Assembly (NCBI RefSeq): GCF_012396125.1
Contig: NZ_JAAXOX010000001.1
Span: forward strand, 682,001 to 746,000
Source: Cellulomonas denverensis
GTDB lineage: Bacteria > Actinomycetota > Actinomycetes > Actinomycetales > Cellulomonadaceae
Length of the DNA stretch: 64,000 nucleotides
Direction of reading: 5' to 3'
Shown piece by piece: positions 54,687 to 63,684 of the stretch (positions are counted from its first letter, which is position 1; every line of letters begins with the position of its first letter). The position numbers and the translations under genes were made by a program. The notes below the pieces were generated by a model that was not told the DNA's origin, did no database searches, and saw only the letters and a list, made by a program, of their open reading frames with translations.

Positions 54687-56702
54687 GTGGTCCTGCACAA
54701 CACCGACGACTCCACCGGACAGACGTCGCCGGCCCGCCCCGGGCTGGAGAACCTGCTGTCCGAGGAGCGCCGCTTCGCCCCCGATCCCGCCTTCACCGCC
54801 CAGGCGAACGCCCACGCCGAGCTCTACTCCTGGGCCAACGCCGACCAGCTCGGGTTCTGGGCGGACCAGGCCCGCTCGCTGCTGGACTGGTCCACCCCGT
54901 TCACCGAGACGCTGGACTGGTCCGGCGCCCCGGTGGCCCGCTGGTTCGCCGACGGGCGGTTGAACGCCGCCTACAACGCGGTGGACCGGCACGTGGCGGC
55001 CGGCCGGGGCGACCGGGTCGCGCTGCACTTCGAGGGCGAACCCGGCGACACCCGCACGCTGACCTACGCCGACCTGCTGCGCGAGGTGTCCAAGGCGGCG
55101 AACGCCCTCACCGAGCTGGGCGTCCGGACCGGGGACCGGGTGGCGATCTACCTGCCGCTGATCCCCGAGGCCGTGATCGCGATGCTGGCCTGCGCCCGGA
55201 TCGGCGCGCCGCACTCGGTGGTCTTCGGCGGGTTCTCCGCGCAGGCGCTGCACTCCCGGATCGTGGACGCCGACGCCCGGGTGGTGATCACCGCCGACGG
55301 TGGCTTCCGCCGCGGCGCCCCGAGCGCGCTCAAGGCCACCGTGGACGAGGCACTGGCGGCCGGCAGCGGGGAGATCGTCCGCTCCGTGCTGGTGGTCCGG
55401 CGCACCGGGCAGGAGGTCGACTGGACCGAGGGCCGGGACGTCTGGTGGCACGACGCGGTGGACGCGGCGAGCGAGGAGCACACCCCGGTCGAGGTCGAGG
55501 CCGAGCACCCGTTGTTCATCCTCTACACCTCGGGCACCACCGGGAAGCCGAAGGGCATCTTCCACACCACCGGCGGCTACCTGACCCAGACCGCGTGGAC
55601 CCACCGGAACGTCTTCGACCTCAAGCCGGAGACCGACGTCTACTGGTGCACCGCCGACGTCGGCTGGATCACCGGCCACAGCTACGTGGTCTACGGCCCG
55701 CTGGTGAACGGCGCGACCCAGGTGATCTACGAGGGCACCCCGGACACCCCGGACAAGGGCCGCTGGTGGGACATCGTGCAGAAGTACCGGGTGTCGATCC
55801 TGTACACCGCCCCGACCGCGATCCGGACCTGCATGAAGTGGGGCGAGGACATCCCGGCCGCCCGCGACCTGTCCAGCCTGCGGGTGCTCGGGTCGGTCGG
55901 CGAGCCGATCAACCCGGAGGCCTGGACCTGGTACCGGCGGGTGATCGGCGGCGACCGCACCCCGGTGGTGGACACCTGGTGGCAGACCGAGACCGGCGCG
56001 ATCATGATCAGCCCGCTGCCCGGGATCACCACCGCCAAGCCCGGTTCGGCCCAGGTGCCGCTGCCCGGCATCGCCGCCACGGTGGTCGACGACGAGGCCT
56101 ACCCGGTCCCGAACGGCGCCGGCGGTTACCTGGTGATCACCGAGCCCTGGCCGGCGATGCTGCGCGGCGTGTGGGGCGACGAACAGCGGTTCAAGGACAC
56201 CTATTGGTCGCGATTCCCGGGGATCTACTTCGCCGGGGACGGGGCGAAGAAGGACGACGACGGCGACATCTGGCTGCTCGGCCGGGTCGACGACGTGATG
56301 AACGTGTCCGGGCACCGGCTGTCCACCACCGAGATCGAGTCCGCCCTGGTCGCGCACCCGGCGGTCGCCGAGGCGGCCGTGGTCGGCGCCGCGGACGACA
56401 CCACCGGTCAGGCCGTGGTCGCCTTCGTGATCCTGCGCGGGGACGCCGGCACCGACCCGGAGACCATCGGCGAGGAACTGCGCCGGCACGTGGCCAAGCT
56501 GATCGGCCCGATCGCCAAGCCGCGCACGGTGCTCGTGGTGCCCGAACTGCCCAAGACCCGCTCCGGCAAGATCATGCGCCGGCTGCTGCGGGACGTGGCC
56601 GAACACCGGCAGGTCGGGGACGCCACCACCCTGGCGGACGCCTCGGTGATGGAGCTGATCCAGCAGGGTCTGGCCACCCCGGCCGGCCCGTCGGAGGACT
56701 GA
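54687..56702 (+). CDS. acs: Acetyl-CoA synthetase
   Basis: A 671-residue AMP-forming acyl-CoA synthetase of full length. P-loop [26 protein letters not shown], the [13 protein letters not shown] acyl-pocket motif, and the hinge/C-terminal [20 protein letters not shown] are all present. The regulatory lysine lies in TRSGKIMRR (Lys628), the site acetylated by Pat-type enzymes and freed by sirtuins; a sirtuin gene is 2.3 kb away. GTG 54687 follows GGGAGGACA. Confidence 0.95.
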   Translation: MVLHNTDDSTGQTSPARPGLENLLSEERRFAPDPAFTAQANAHAELYSWANADQLGFWADQARSLLDWSTPFTETLDWSGAPVARWFADGRLNAAYNAVDRHVAAGRGDRVALHFEGEPGDTRTLTYADLLREVSKAANALTELGVRTGDRVAIYLPLIPEAVIAMLACARIGAPHSVVFGGFSAQALHSRIVDADARVVITADGGFRRGAPSALKATVDEALAAGSGEIVRSVLVVRRTGQEVDWTEGRDVWWHDAVDAASEEHTPVEVEAEHPLFILYTSGTTGKPKGIFHTTGGYLTQTAWTHRNVFDLKPETDVYWCTADVGWITGHSYVVYGPLVNGATQVIYEGTPDTPDKGRWWDIVQKYRVSILYTAPTAIRTCMKWGEDIPAARDLSSLRVLGSVGEPINPEAWTWYRRVIGGDRTPVVDTWWQTETGAIMISPLPGITTAKPGSAQVPLPGIAATVVDDEAYPVPNGAGGYLVITEPWPAMLRGVWGDEQRFKDTYWSRFPGIYFAGDGAKKDDDGDIWLLGRVDDVMNVSGHRLSTTEIESALVAHPAVAEAAVVGAADDTTGQAVVAFVILRGDAGTDPETIGEELRRHVAKLIGPIAKPRTVLVVPELPKTRSGKIMRRLLRDVAEHRQVGDATTLADASVMELIQQGLATPAGPSED

Positions 56703-56703
56703 C

Positions 56704-57423
56704 TCAGGCCATCTGGTCCTGGATCACGGTGGCGAAGTTCTCCAGCGGCTGGGCGCCCCGGAGCACCTGATCGCCGACGACGAAGGTAGGAGTGCTCTCC
56801 ACGCCGATCCGGCGGGAGGCATCGGCCTCCTCCTCGGCGGCGGCGATCAGGTCCGGGTCGTCCAGGTCCGCGGCGAACTGCTCGGCGTCCAGGCCGGGGA
56901 CGCCGGCGGCCAGCGCGGTCAGGGCGGCCCGGTCCCAGACCGTCTCCCCGGTGGGCTCGGTGGCGTACAGCGCCTCGACGAACTCCCAGAACAGTCCCTG
57001 CTGCCCCGCGGCCCGGGCGGCGACCGCAGCATCGCCGGACGTGCCGCCGAGCACCACCGCGCTGTGCCACTCGATCCGCAGCGTGCCGTCCTCGACGTAG
57101 TCGCTCAGCAACCCGGGCAGCGTCTCGTTCGCGAACTGCCCGCAGTAGTGGCAGCGCAGGTCCGCCCACTCGATCATCAGCACCGGGGCGTCGATGTCGC
57201 CGATCGCCATCGGGTCGTCCGGGTCGTTCCGCGCGAAGTCGGCCGCGGTCGGCGTCTCGACCGCCATGGTCGCCCCCGCGGTGCCCGGGTCCACCGACAC
57301 CGGGTCGGCCACGTCGGCACTACCCGACCCGGGCAGCACGACCAGCACGACCACCAGGGCGATCACCGCCATCACCGCCACCGCGATCGCGCCGCCGAAC
57401 AGCATCGACTGGCGCTGGCTCAT
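56704..57423 (-). CDS. Membrane-anchored DsbA-like thiol-disulfide oxidoreductase
   Basis: A 239-residue protein with an N-terminal membrane helix (AIAVAVMAVIALVVVLVVLP), a linker, and a thioredoxin-like domain of DsbA type. The active site is CHYC in WADLRCHYCGQFANETLPGL; the cis-Pro loop is GVESTPTFVVGDQVL. It likely forms or isomerises disulfides outside the membrane. ATG 57423 follows GGAGGTA. Convergent with acs, one base apart. Confidence 0.9.
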   Translation of the reverse strand: MSQRQSMLFGGAIAVAVMAVIALVVVLVVLPGSGSADVADPVSVDPGTAGATMAVETPTAADFARNDPDDPMAIGDIDAPVLMIEWADLRCHYCGQFANETLPGLLSDYVEDGTLRIEWHSAVVLGGTSGDAAVAARAAGQQGLFWEFVEALYATEPTGETVWDRAALTALAAGVPGLDAEQFAADLDDPDLIAAAEEEADASRRIGVESTPTFVVGDQVLRGAQPLENFATVIQDQMA

Positions 57424-57608
57424 CGGGGGTACCTCCACGGTCGGTGTACGGGTGCGTCCGCCACGCTACGAGCGCGCTGAGGATCTCCGGTGCCGGAAGG
57501 GGGCAATCGGGTACCGAGTGAGTGGTGCCGGGGCCGTCGCGCGACGGAACCGGGTAGCGCCGCGGCCGTCCGACTACCCTGGTCCGGCCCACCACCGGAA
57601 GGACCGCC

Positions 57609-58322
57609 ATGACCGCCCCCACCCCCGATCCGCGGCTGCGGCTCGGCCTGACCCCGGGCATGGCGCCGACCTCCTGGACCCGCACCTGGTCCCAGCGCCT
57701 GCCCGGTCACCCACTGGAGCTGGTCCAGCTCACCGACGCCGAGGCCGCCGGCGCCCTGTTGGACGGCACCGTCGACGCCGCCCTGCTCCGGCTCCCGGTG
57801 GACCGCGACCGGCTGCACGCCATCCCGCTGTTCACCGAGGTGACCGTGCTGGTCCTGCCCAAGGACCACCTGCTGACCGCCCTGGACGAGGTCGCCCCCG
57901 ACGACCTGGCCGAGGAGACCCTGCTGGTCCCCGCCGACGACGTGCTGCGCTGGACCGATCCCCCGGGCGAGACATCCCTGCTGCCCACCCCACCGACCAC
58001 CGCCGACGCGGTCGAACTGGTGGCCGCCGGGGTCGGGCTGCTGGCCACCCCGATGTCCCTCGCCCGGCTGCACCACCGCAAGGACCTCACCTACCGCCCG
58101 CTCACCGGCGCCCCCGCCACCCAGGCCGCCCTCGCCTGGACCCGCGACCGCGAGGACGACCCACTGATCGAGGAGCTGATCGGCATCGTCCGCGGCCGCA
58201 CCGCCAACAGCTCCCGCGGCCGCGCGGCGACCCCACCCGCCCGCACCCCGGAGCCGAAGACTCCGGGGCGGCGGGCCCGGGGCGCCGCGAAGCCTGCGTC
58301 CCGGCGCAAGCGCGGACGCTGA
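57609..58322 (+). CDS. LysR-type substrate-binding domain protein without HTH
   Basis: A 237-residue protein that matches the effector domain of LysR regulators (LRLGLTPGMAPTSWTRTW, VDAALLRLPVDRDRLHAIPL then FTE, LVAAGVGLLATPMSLARLHH) but lacks the N-terminal DNA-binding helix-turn-helix. The C-terminal 45 residues are Arg/Lys/Pro-rich and could bind nucleic acid. The ATG follows GGAAGGACC, so truncation by a wrong start is unlikely. Similar HTH-less proteins are common in actinobacteria; their role is unknown. Confidence 0.75.
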   Translation: MTAPTPDPRLRLGLTPGMAPTSWTRTWSQRLPGHPLELVQLTDAEAAGALLDGTVDAALLRLPVDRDRLHAIPLFTEVTVLVLPKDHLLTALDEVAPDDLAEETLLVPADDVLRWTDPPGETSLLPTPPTTADAVELVAAGVGLLATPMSLARLHHRKDLTYRPLTGAPATQAALAWTRDREDDPLIEELIGIVRGRTANSSRGRAATPPARTPEPKTPGRRARGAAKPASRRKRGR

Positions 58323-58332
58323 GCGCCACACA

Positions 58333-58518
58333 TCACCGCGCAGTCGAATTGTTCATCCGTCGACGGTATCCCCACCGGCACGCAGCGTAAGCGACACCGA
58401 ATATCACACTGAAGACAAACCCGCCAGGACTGTCGAGGTGACCCGTGACGGCAAACCCCACGAGGACGACCGCAGCGACAATGGCGACATCAATGATGAA
58501 CTTCCTCATCAGGTGCAT
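58333..58518 (-). CDS. Small membrane protein, 61 residues
   Basis: Two hydrophobic helices (FIIDVAIVAAVVLVGFAVTG and GGFVFSVIFGVAYAACRWGY) joined by a short polar loop, with an Arg-rich tail. No family recognised. ATG 58518 follows AGAGAGGG. The coding region and its flanks (about 58320-58600) are clearly less GC-rich than the rest of the window and use more A/T-ending codons, so it may be a recent arrival. Confidence 0.6.
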   Translation of the reverse strand: MHLMRKFIIDVAIVAAVVLVGFAVTGHLDSPGGFVFSVIFGVAYAACRWGYRRRMNNSTAR

Positions 58519-58720
58519 CCCTCTCTGAACCGAGCGAGCCCTAGGGCAACGACATCCGCTCACGAAACCTAGCCCCCGCCCATCCGGGCCACCGGTTCAT
58601 CCCCATGCCGACCACAATGGGCACAACAGCCGCGCGGATGCCATCCCGCCCGGGACAAGAGACCCTCGTCCCACGAGACCGTTCCCCGCACCGAGCGACG
58701 AACGCACCGGACCGCGCGCC

Positions 58721-58782
58721 CACGAGTGCGGAGAACCTGCCGCCCGAATCGCCCGAACCGCGGCACCTTCTCCGCATTCGTG
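58721..58782. repeat. Interspersed palindrome, type A (copy A3)
   Basis: Arms 58721-58735 and 58768-58782 pair over 15 positions with one G-T pair. The inner CGCCCGAATCGCCCGAACCG is almost identical to copy A1. It lies between divergent genes (58518 leftward, 58972 rightward), so it is not a simple terminator. Confidence 0.8.
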
Positions 58783-58805
58783 CCCGACCGCCCATCCGGA
58801 TGGCA

Positions 58806-58865
58806 CCGAGGGCGCAGTTGGCGTTGGCCGAACGGCTCTGGCACCACCCGCAACTGCGCCCTCGG
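58806..58865. repeat. Interspersed palindrome, type B (copy B3)
   Basis: CCGAGGGCGCAGTTG (58806-58820) and CAACTGCGCCCTCGG (58851-58865) are perfect 15-bp arms; GGCGTTGG follows the left arm as in copy B1. With A3 it repeats the A+B order seen at 25117-25241. I see nothing else in 58519-58971. Confidence 0.8.
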
Positions 58866-58971
58866 CGGCCCGGGCCAGGCAGGCGAGACCGGGGGTGTCC
58901 GCACGGGCATGCGAGCGCGGCCGCGGCCGGCGGACTGGCATCGCGGACGGTGGAGGGGGCAAGGTCGTCTC

Positions 58972-59712
58972 ATGCACCAGCGTCGCCCCGGCTCGCACAT
59001 CACCGTCCTGACCGGTGCCGGTATCTCCACCGGCGCGGGGATCCCGGACTTCCGGGGACCGGAGGGCACCTGGACCCGGCACCCGGACCAGGCCGAGCTG
59101 CTGGAGATCGACCGGTACGCCAGCGACCCGGCGATCCGGCAGGCGGGGTGGCGGATGTGGCGCGAGCACCCGGCGTGGAGCGCGACGCCGTCGGCGGCGC
59201 ACCGGGCCCTGGTGGAGCTGGAGCGGGCGGAGCTGCTGGAAGCGCTGTTGACCCAGAACTTCGACGGGCTGCACCAGGCGGCCGGGCACTCCCGGGAGCA
59301 GGTGGTGGAGCTGCACGGCGGGCTGCGCACCACCAGCTGCCTGCGCTGCGGGGCACGGCAGGCGACCACCGCGGTGCTGGAACGGCTGGACCGGGACCGG
59401 GAACCTGCCTGCCTGGAGTGTGGCGGGATCCTGAAGCCGGATGTCGTCTACTTCGGCGAGCGGCTGCCCGAGGACGCGCTGGGCCGGGCGATCGCGGCGG
59501 CGCAGGACGCGGACGTGTTCCTGGCGATCGGGAGCACGCTGAGCGTGCAGCCGGTGGCGAGCCTGACCGGGATCGCGGCGGAGTCCGGGGCGGAGGTCAT
59601 CATCGTCAACGCCGAGCCGACGCCCTACGACCACGTCGCGCACCGGGTGATCCGGGAGCCGATCGAGGTCGCGGTGCCGCAACTGGTGTCCGAGCTGCTC
59701 GCCCGGGGCTGA
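58972..59712 (+). CDS. cobB: NAD-dependent protein deacylase (sirtuin)
   Basis: A 246-residue Sir2 enzyme. TGAGISTGAGIPDFRGPEGT (residues 14-33) binds NAD; TQNFDGLHQAAG carries the usual TQNxDxLH; the catalytic histidine is in VELHGG; zinc cysteines are CLRC and CLEC; GSTLSVQPVASL closes the NAD site. It probably removes acyl groups from lysines, with Acs an obvious substrate. AAGG lies 8 nt before ATG 58972. Confidence 0.92.
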   Translation: MHQRRPGSHITVLTGAGISTGAGIPDFRGPEGTWTRHPDQAELLEIDRYASDPAIRQAGWRMWREHPAWSATPSAAHRALVELERAELLEALLTQNFDGLHQAAGHSREQVVELHGGLRTTSCLRCGARQATTAVLERLDRDREPACLECGGILKPDVVYFGERLPEDALGRAIAAAQDADVFLAIGSTLSVQPVASLTGIAAESGAEVIIVNAEPTPYDHVAHRVIREPIEVAVPQLVSELLARG

Positions 59713-59729
59713 TCCCGGGCGAGCAGCTC
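59692..59729. terminator. 16-bp perfect stem-loop over the sirtuin stop codon
   Basis: GAGCTGCTCGCCCGGG (59692-59707) and CCCGGGCGAGCAGCTC (59714-59729) pair perfectly; the stop TGA lies at the loop/arm boundary (59710-59712). It sits between convergent genes and can end transcription from both sides. Confidence 0.85.
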
Positions 59730-59741
59730 AGCACCGAGGGA

Positions 59742-60509
59742 TCAGAACAGGCCCGTGACCAGCTGGCTCGGGTCCGGTGCGGCGATCTCCACCGGCTCAC
59801 CGAAGCCGGTGTACGTGATCACCGCGTCCACGCCCTGCACGCTGTAGCCCATCCGGACCGGGCGGTCCTGGTCGTCGACCCAGTAGTCGTAGGTGAAGGA
59901 GTCGCCCATCGCGGCGACCGCCTCCGGGTCCACGTCGCTGAGCAGGGTGGGGTCGACGGTGACCAGGTAGTGCGTGGTAGTGACGCCCTCGACGTCCTCC
60001 TCGCCCTGGGCCTCGACGGCGACGATCGCGGCCTGCATGCCCTCGATCTGGGCCCGGGCGTCGGTCTGGGCCATCAGTTCCTCGACCGACTCGGCGCCCA
60101 TGTCGGCGGCGGTCATCTCCTGGTACTGGCCCTCGGTGCCCATGAAGATCTGGCCGTCCACCAGGATCATGTCGAAGGTCATGCCCATCATGTCGTAGTC
60201 GACGTGCATGTCCATCGAGGTCTTGGTCATCCGGACCGGGCCGCTGATGCTGACCGTCTGACCCTGGCCGCTCATCTCCATCGACATCTGCATGGTCTGG
60301 GCGGTCACCAGCGCGGCGACGGTGCGCTGGGCGAAGTTGTCCGGACCGAGCCCGTCCGTCTCCTGTTCGGCGACCACCGGGGTCGGGTCGGCGGCGGCGG
60401 TGCTGGCGCCGGTGGCGGTGGCCGGCTCATCGCCGTTGCCGCAGCCGCTCAGGACGGTGGCGGCGGCGACGCCGAGAGTCAGGGCCGCGAGGCCGCGGTG
60501 GATGCGCAC
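59742..60509 (-). CDS. LppX/LprG-like lipoprotein
   Basis: A 255-residue lipoprotein: signal peptide and lipobox LSGC near residue 23, a short Thr/Ala linker, then a domain with VAALVTAQTMQMSMEMSGQG, MILVDGQIFM and GVTTTHYLVTVDP and a final YDYWVDDQDRPVRM. This layout is that of actinobacterial LppX/LprG-like half-barrel lipoproteins that bind lipids. GTG 60509 follows AAGGAGA. The domain is Met-rich at its start. Confidence 0.78.
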   Translation of the reverse strand: MRIHRGLAALTLGVAAATVLSGCGNGDEPATATGASTAAADPTPVVAEQETDGLGPDNFAQRTVAALVTAQTMQMSMEMSGQGQTVSISGPVRMTKTSMDMHVDYDMMGMTFDMILVDGQIFMGTEGQYQEMTAADMGAESVEELMAQTDARAQIEGMQAAIVAVEAQGEEDVEGVTTTHYLVTVDPTLLSDVDPEAVAAMGDSFTYDYWVDDQDRPVRMGYSVQGVDAVITYTGFGEPVEIAAPDPSQLVTGLF

Positions 60510-60715
60510 AGGGTCTCCTTCGATGCTGTTGGGCGGCGGCACAGGACCGTCGTGGCCTTGGACTCTGCCCCGCGCTCCCAGCGCCGACGGGTGGATCACC
60601 GTTCAGAGATGGGCGAAACCGCACGAGACCGTGGCACCGCCGGCACCGGGAGCGGATGCGCACAGCGTCTCCGTCGACGGCGGACGGGCCGCCGGGTGCT
60701 GCGAGGATGTCCAGC

Positions 60716-61570
60716 ATGTCGACACCCGATCCGGTCTTGGTCCCGCCCGCACTGCCCGACACCGACCAGATCCGGCTGATCGCGACCGACATGGACGGGT
60801 CGCTGCTGACCGACGAGGGCCGGATGCCGGACGGGATCTGGCCGCTGCTGACTGAGCTGGACCGGCGTGGCATCGCCTTCTGCCCGGCGAGTGGGCGGCA
60901 GTTCGCGAACATCCGGGAGCAGCTGGGCAGCAGGGGCGACGACTACACCTGCATCGGCGAGAACGGGGCGTTCGTCGGACGGGCCGACCGGGTCCTGTCC
61001 ACGACTCCGCTGCCGGAGGGGATCGTCCCGCGGGCGGTGCAGCACACCCGGGAACTGGCCGCCGCCGGACTGCCGGTCGGGGTGGTGGTCTCCGGAGCGC
61101 GCTCGGCGTATGTCGAGTACTTCGAGGGTGAGTTCGCCGCGCAGGTCCGCAAGCACTACTCGGTGGTCACCGAGGTGGCGGACCTGACCCGGGTGGACGA
61201 CGTGCTGCTCAAGGTGGCCGTGCACGACGCCGGGTCGGTGGAGGAGCGCACCGCACCCGCGTTCGCCGATCTGGACGGCCCGGTCCGGGTGCTGGTGTCC
61301 GGGCAGCACTGGCTGGACCTGATGAGCCCGGAGGCGGACAAGGGCCACGCCCTGCGCCGGGTGCAGGACGAGCTCGGGATCGGGCCGGAGCACACGATGG
61401 CGTTCGGCGACTACCGCAACGACCTCGGGATGCTCGCCGCGGCCCGCTGGTCGTGCGCGATGGACAACGCGCACCCGGACGTGCGCGCCGCGGCCCGCTA
61501 CGTGGTGCCGTCGAACACCCGCGGCGGGGTGGTCAGCACGATCGCGGCGGCGCTGGGACTGCCGGGCTGA
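60716..61570 (+). CDS. Cof-type HAD hydrolase
   Basis: A 284-residue HAD of the Cof/YbiV subfamily. Motif I IATDMDGSLLTDEGRMPDG (about 23-41), motif II FCPASGRQFANI, the Lys in SPEADKGHALRR and motif III AFGDYRNDLGMLAAA are all intact. It probably acts on sugar phosphates; the exact substrate cannot be told. ATG 60716 was chosen because GAGG lies 9 nt upstream; ATG 60707 is in frame. Confidence 0.9.
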   Translation: MSTPDPVLVPPALPDTDQIRLIATDMDGSLLTDEGRMPDGIWPLLTELDRRGIAFCPASGRQFANIREQLGSRGDDYTCIGENGAFVGRADRVLSTTPLPEGIVPRAVQHTRELAAAGLPVGVVVSGARSAYVEYFEGEFAAQVRKHYSVVTEVADLTRVDDVLLKVAVHDAGSVEERTAPAFADLDGPVRVLVSGQHWLDLMSPEADKGHALRRVQDELGIGPEHTMAFGDYRNDLGMLAAARWSCAMDNAHPDVRAAARYVVPSNTRGGVVSTIAAALGLPG

Positions 61571-61576
61571 GCCGGT

Positions 61577-62026
61577 TCACCAGGGGTGCAGTGCGGGGCC
61601 GTCGCCCGGGTACCGCTCGAACACCGCCCGCTCGTCGGCGGTGAACGCCCGCGGCGCCAGGTCGACCCGGTCCAGCTGCACCATCCGCGACCGGGCCCGC
61701 AGGTACACGGTCCGGCCGGCGTCCTGGTCCACGATCTCGTAGGCGAAGTCCACCGACGACCGGCCGATCCGCGGCACCCAGACCTCGACCGACACCGGCT
61801 CGGGGCGGAAGGTCAGCGGCGCCAGGTAGTCGATCTCGTGCTTGACCACGACCAGCATCGAGTCGGTGGGCCGCCCGGCCGGGTCCACCCCCATGCTCGG
61901 GAACAGGGCGAACCGGGCGTCGTCCAGGAACCGCAGGTAGGCGGCGTTGTTCACATGGGCGAAGAGGTCGACGTCGGACCAGCGGACCTGCATGGTCACA
62001 CTGCCGCGGCCGGAGGTGGTGCTCAC
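61577..62026 (-). CDS. Acyl-CoA thioesterase (hot-dog fold, YbgC/FadM-like)
   Basis: A 149-residue single hot-dog domain. VRWSDVDLFAHVNNAAYLRF carries the catalytic Asp and the HVNN pattern of 4-hydroxybenzoyl-CoA-type thioesterases; VVKHEIDYLAPLTFRPEPVS follows. GTG start at 62026. Substrate unknown. Confidence 0.9.
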   Translation of the reverse strand: MSTTSGRGSVTMQVRWSDVDLFAHVNNAAYLRFLDDARFALFPSMGVDPAGRPTDSMLVVVKHEIDYLAPLTFRPEPVSVEVWVPRIGRSSVDFAYEIVDQDAGRTVYLRARSRMVQLDRVDLAPRAFTADERAVFERYPGDGPALHPW

Positions 62027-62051
62027 CGGACCAGGGTAAGTGGCCGGCCGG

Positions 62052-62528
62052 TCAGCCCTCGGCGGCGGCGAGCAGTGCGGCGATGTCGAGCTTGCCCATG
62101 GTCAGCATCGCGGCGGTGACCCGGGCCGCCCGCTCCGGGTCCGGATCGGCCAGCAGCTCGTTCAGCACCGGCGGGACGATCTGCCAGGACAGCCCGAACC
62201 TGTCCCGCAGCCAGCCGCATTGGCTGGGCCGGCCGCCGTCGGCGATCAGGGCGTCCCAGAGCCGGTCGATCTCCTCCTGGGTCGGGGCGTCCACCACCAG
62301 GGAGAACGCCTCGTCCAGGGTGAAGGACGGCCCGCCGTTCAGTGCCCGGATCCGCTGGCCGTCCAGCTCGAACTCGACCACCAGCACCTGGCCGGGCTCG
62401 ACGTCGGGCAGCTCGCTCGCGGCGTGCACGGTGTGCAGGATCCGGGAGTCCGGGAACAGCGAGACGTAGAACTCCGCCGCCTGCTCGGCGCGATCGTGGA
62501 ACCACAGGAACGGCGTGATGCGGGACAT
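62052..62528 (-). CDS. VOC/PhnB-like protein
   Basis: A 158-residue vicinal-oxygen-chelate fold protein of the PhnB group: ITPFLWFHDRAEQAAEFYVS at the start, FELDGQRIRALNGGPSFTLD, and the tail GWLRDRFGLSWQIVPPVL. ATG 62528 follows GGGGAGC. The biochemical role of most such proteins is unknown. Divergent from the exporter. Confidence 0.9.
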   Translation of the reverse strand: MSRITPFLWFHDRAEQAAEFYVSLFPDSRILHTVHAASELPDVEPGQVLVVEFELDGQRIRALNGGPSFTLDEAFSLVVDAPTQEEIDRLWDALIADGGRPSQCGWLRDRFGLSWQIVPPVLNELLADPDPERAARVTAAMLTMGKLDIAALLAAAEG

Positions 62529-62604
62529 GGCGGGCTCCCCCGGGCGACGGTGCGCGGAACGCCTCCGAGTGTGGGTCACCCCGCTCGCCGCCGCATGCCG
62601 GCCG

Positions 62605-62632
62605 CTGTCAGTGCCTGTCAGCGCGATGACAG
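62605..62632. promoter_or_regulatory. CTGTCA/TGACAG operator before the DrrA-like gene
   Basis: CTGTCA (62615) and TGACAG (62627) form a 6-bp inverted repeat with a 6-bp centre, and a third CTGTCA lies 10 bp to the left (62605). It is 60 bp upstream of the exporter ATPase. A TetR/MarR-type repressor is the likely binder; none is in the window. Confidence 0.55.
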
Positions 62633-62691
62633 TGCGGTGCAAGTGCCCCCGCGCAGGATCGGCCTCAGTCGAGTCCCGAGGAGGAGAACCC

Positions 62692-63684
62692 ATGACGACG
62701 ACCGACCTGCCCTGGGCCGTGCAGGCCCGCGGCCTGGTGAAGACCTTCGGCGAGAACCGGGCGGTGGACGGCATCGACCTGAACATCCGCACCGGATCGG
62801 TGTACGGCGTGCTCGGTCCGAACGGCGCCGGCAAGACCACCACGATCCGGATGCTCGCCACCCTGCTGCGCCCGGACGCCGGCACCGCGACCGTCTTCGG
62901 CCGCGACCTGCGCACCGAGCCGCAGGCCGTCCGGCGGCTGATCGGCGTGACCGGGCAGTACGCCTCGGTGGACGAGGGGCTGTCCGCCACCCAGAACCTG
63001 GTGCTGTTCGCCCGGCTGCACGGACTGTCCCGGCGGGACGCCCACCGGGTGTCCGCCCGGCTGCTGGAGGAGTTCGGGCTCGCCGACACCGGCAACCGCG
63101 CGCTGAAGCACTTCTCCGGTGGGATGCGCCGCCGGCTGGACCTGGCCGCCTCGCTGATCGCCCGGCCGCCGCTGATCTTCCTGGACGAGCCGACCACCGG
63201 CCTCGACCCGCGCACCCGGCTGCAGATGTGGGACACCGTGCGCTCGCTGATCGACGGCGGCTCCACCGTACTGCTGACCACCCAGTACCTGGACGAGGCG
63301 GACCAGTTGGCCGACCGGATCGCCGTGATCGACCGCGGCACCGTGGTGGCCGAGGGCACCGGTGCCGAGCTGAAGTCCTCGGTGGGCACCGCCCGGCTGC
63401 ACCTGGGCCTGGCGGACGACGCCGATCTGGCCGAGGCGAGCCGGCTGGCCGAGGCCGTGCTGGGGGTCGCCCCGGTGCTGAGCCCGGACGGCCGGCTGAC
63501 CGCCCCGGTCCCGGCCGCCGACTCCGCGGGCGAGGTGCTGGTCGCACTGCGGGCGGCCGGCATCCACCTGTCCGACGTGGCGGTGCAACAGCCCACCCTG
63601 GACGAGGTCTTCCTCACCCTGACCGGCCGGCCCGCGAGCGCCGACGACGACACCACCACCCTTCCCGAGGAGGTCCTGGCATGA
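62692..63684 (+). CDS. DrrA-type ABC exporter ATPase
   Basis: A 330-residue ATPase of the daunorubicin-resistance class. Walker A GPNGAGKTTT, Q-loop VTGQYASVDEGLSATQNL, signature FSGGMRRRLDLAASL, Walker B LIFLDEPTTGLDPRTRLQMW and switch TTQYLDEADQL are present, plus the C-terminal DrrA extension. ATG 62692 follows GAGGAGGAG; the stop overlaps the permease start (ATGA). Confidence 0.93.
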   Translation: MTTTDLPWAVQARGLVKTFGENRAVDGIDLNIRTGSVYGVLGPNGAGKTTTIRMLATLLRPDAGTATVFGRDLRTEPQAVRRLIGVTGQYASVDEGLSATQNLVLFARLHGLSRRDAHRVSARLLEEFGLADTGNRALKHFSGGMRRRLDLAASLIARPPLIFLDEPTTGLDPRTRLQMWDTVRSLIDGGSTVLLTTQYLDEADQLADRIAVIDRGTVVAEGTGAELKSSVGTARLHLGLADDADLAEASRLAEAVLGVAPVLSPDGRLTAPVPAADSAGEVLVALRAAGIHLSDVAVQQPTLDEVFLTLTGRPASADDDTTTLPEEVLA

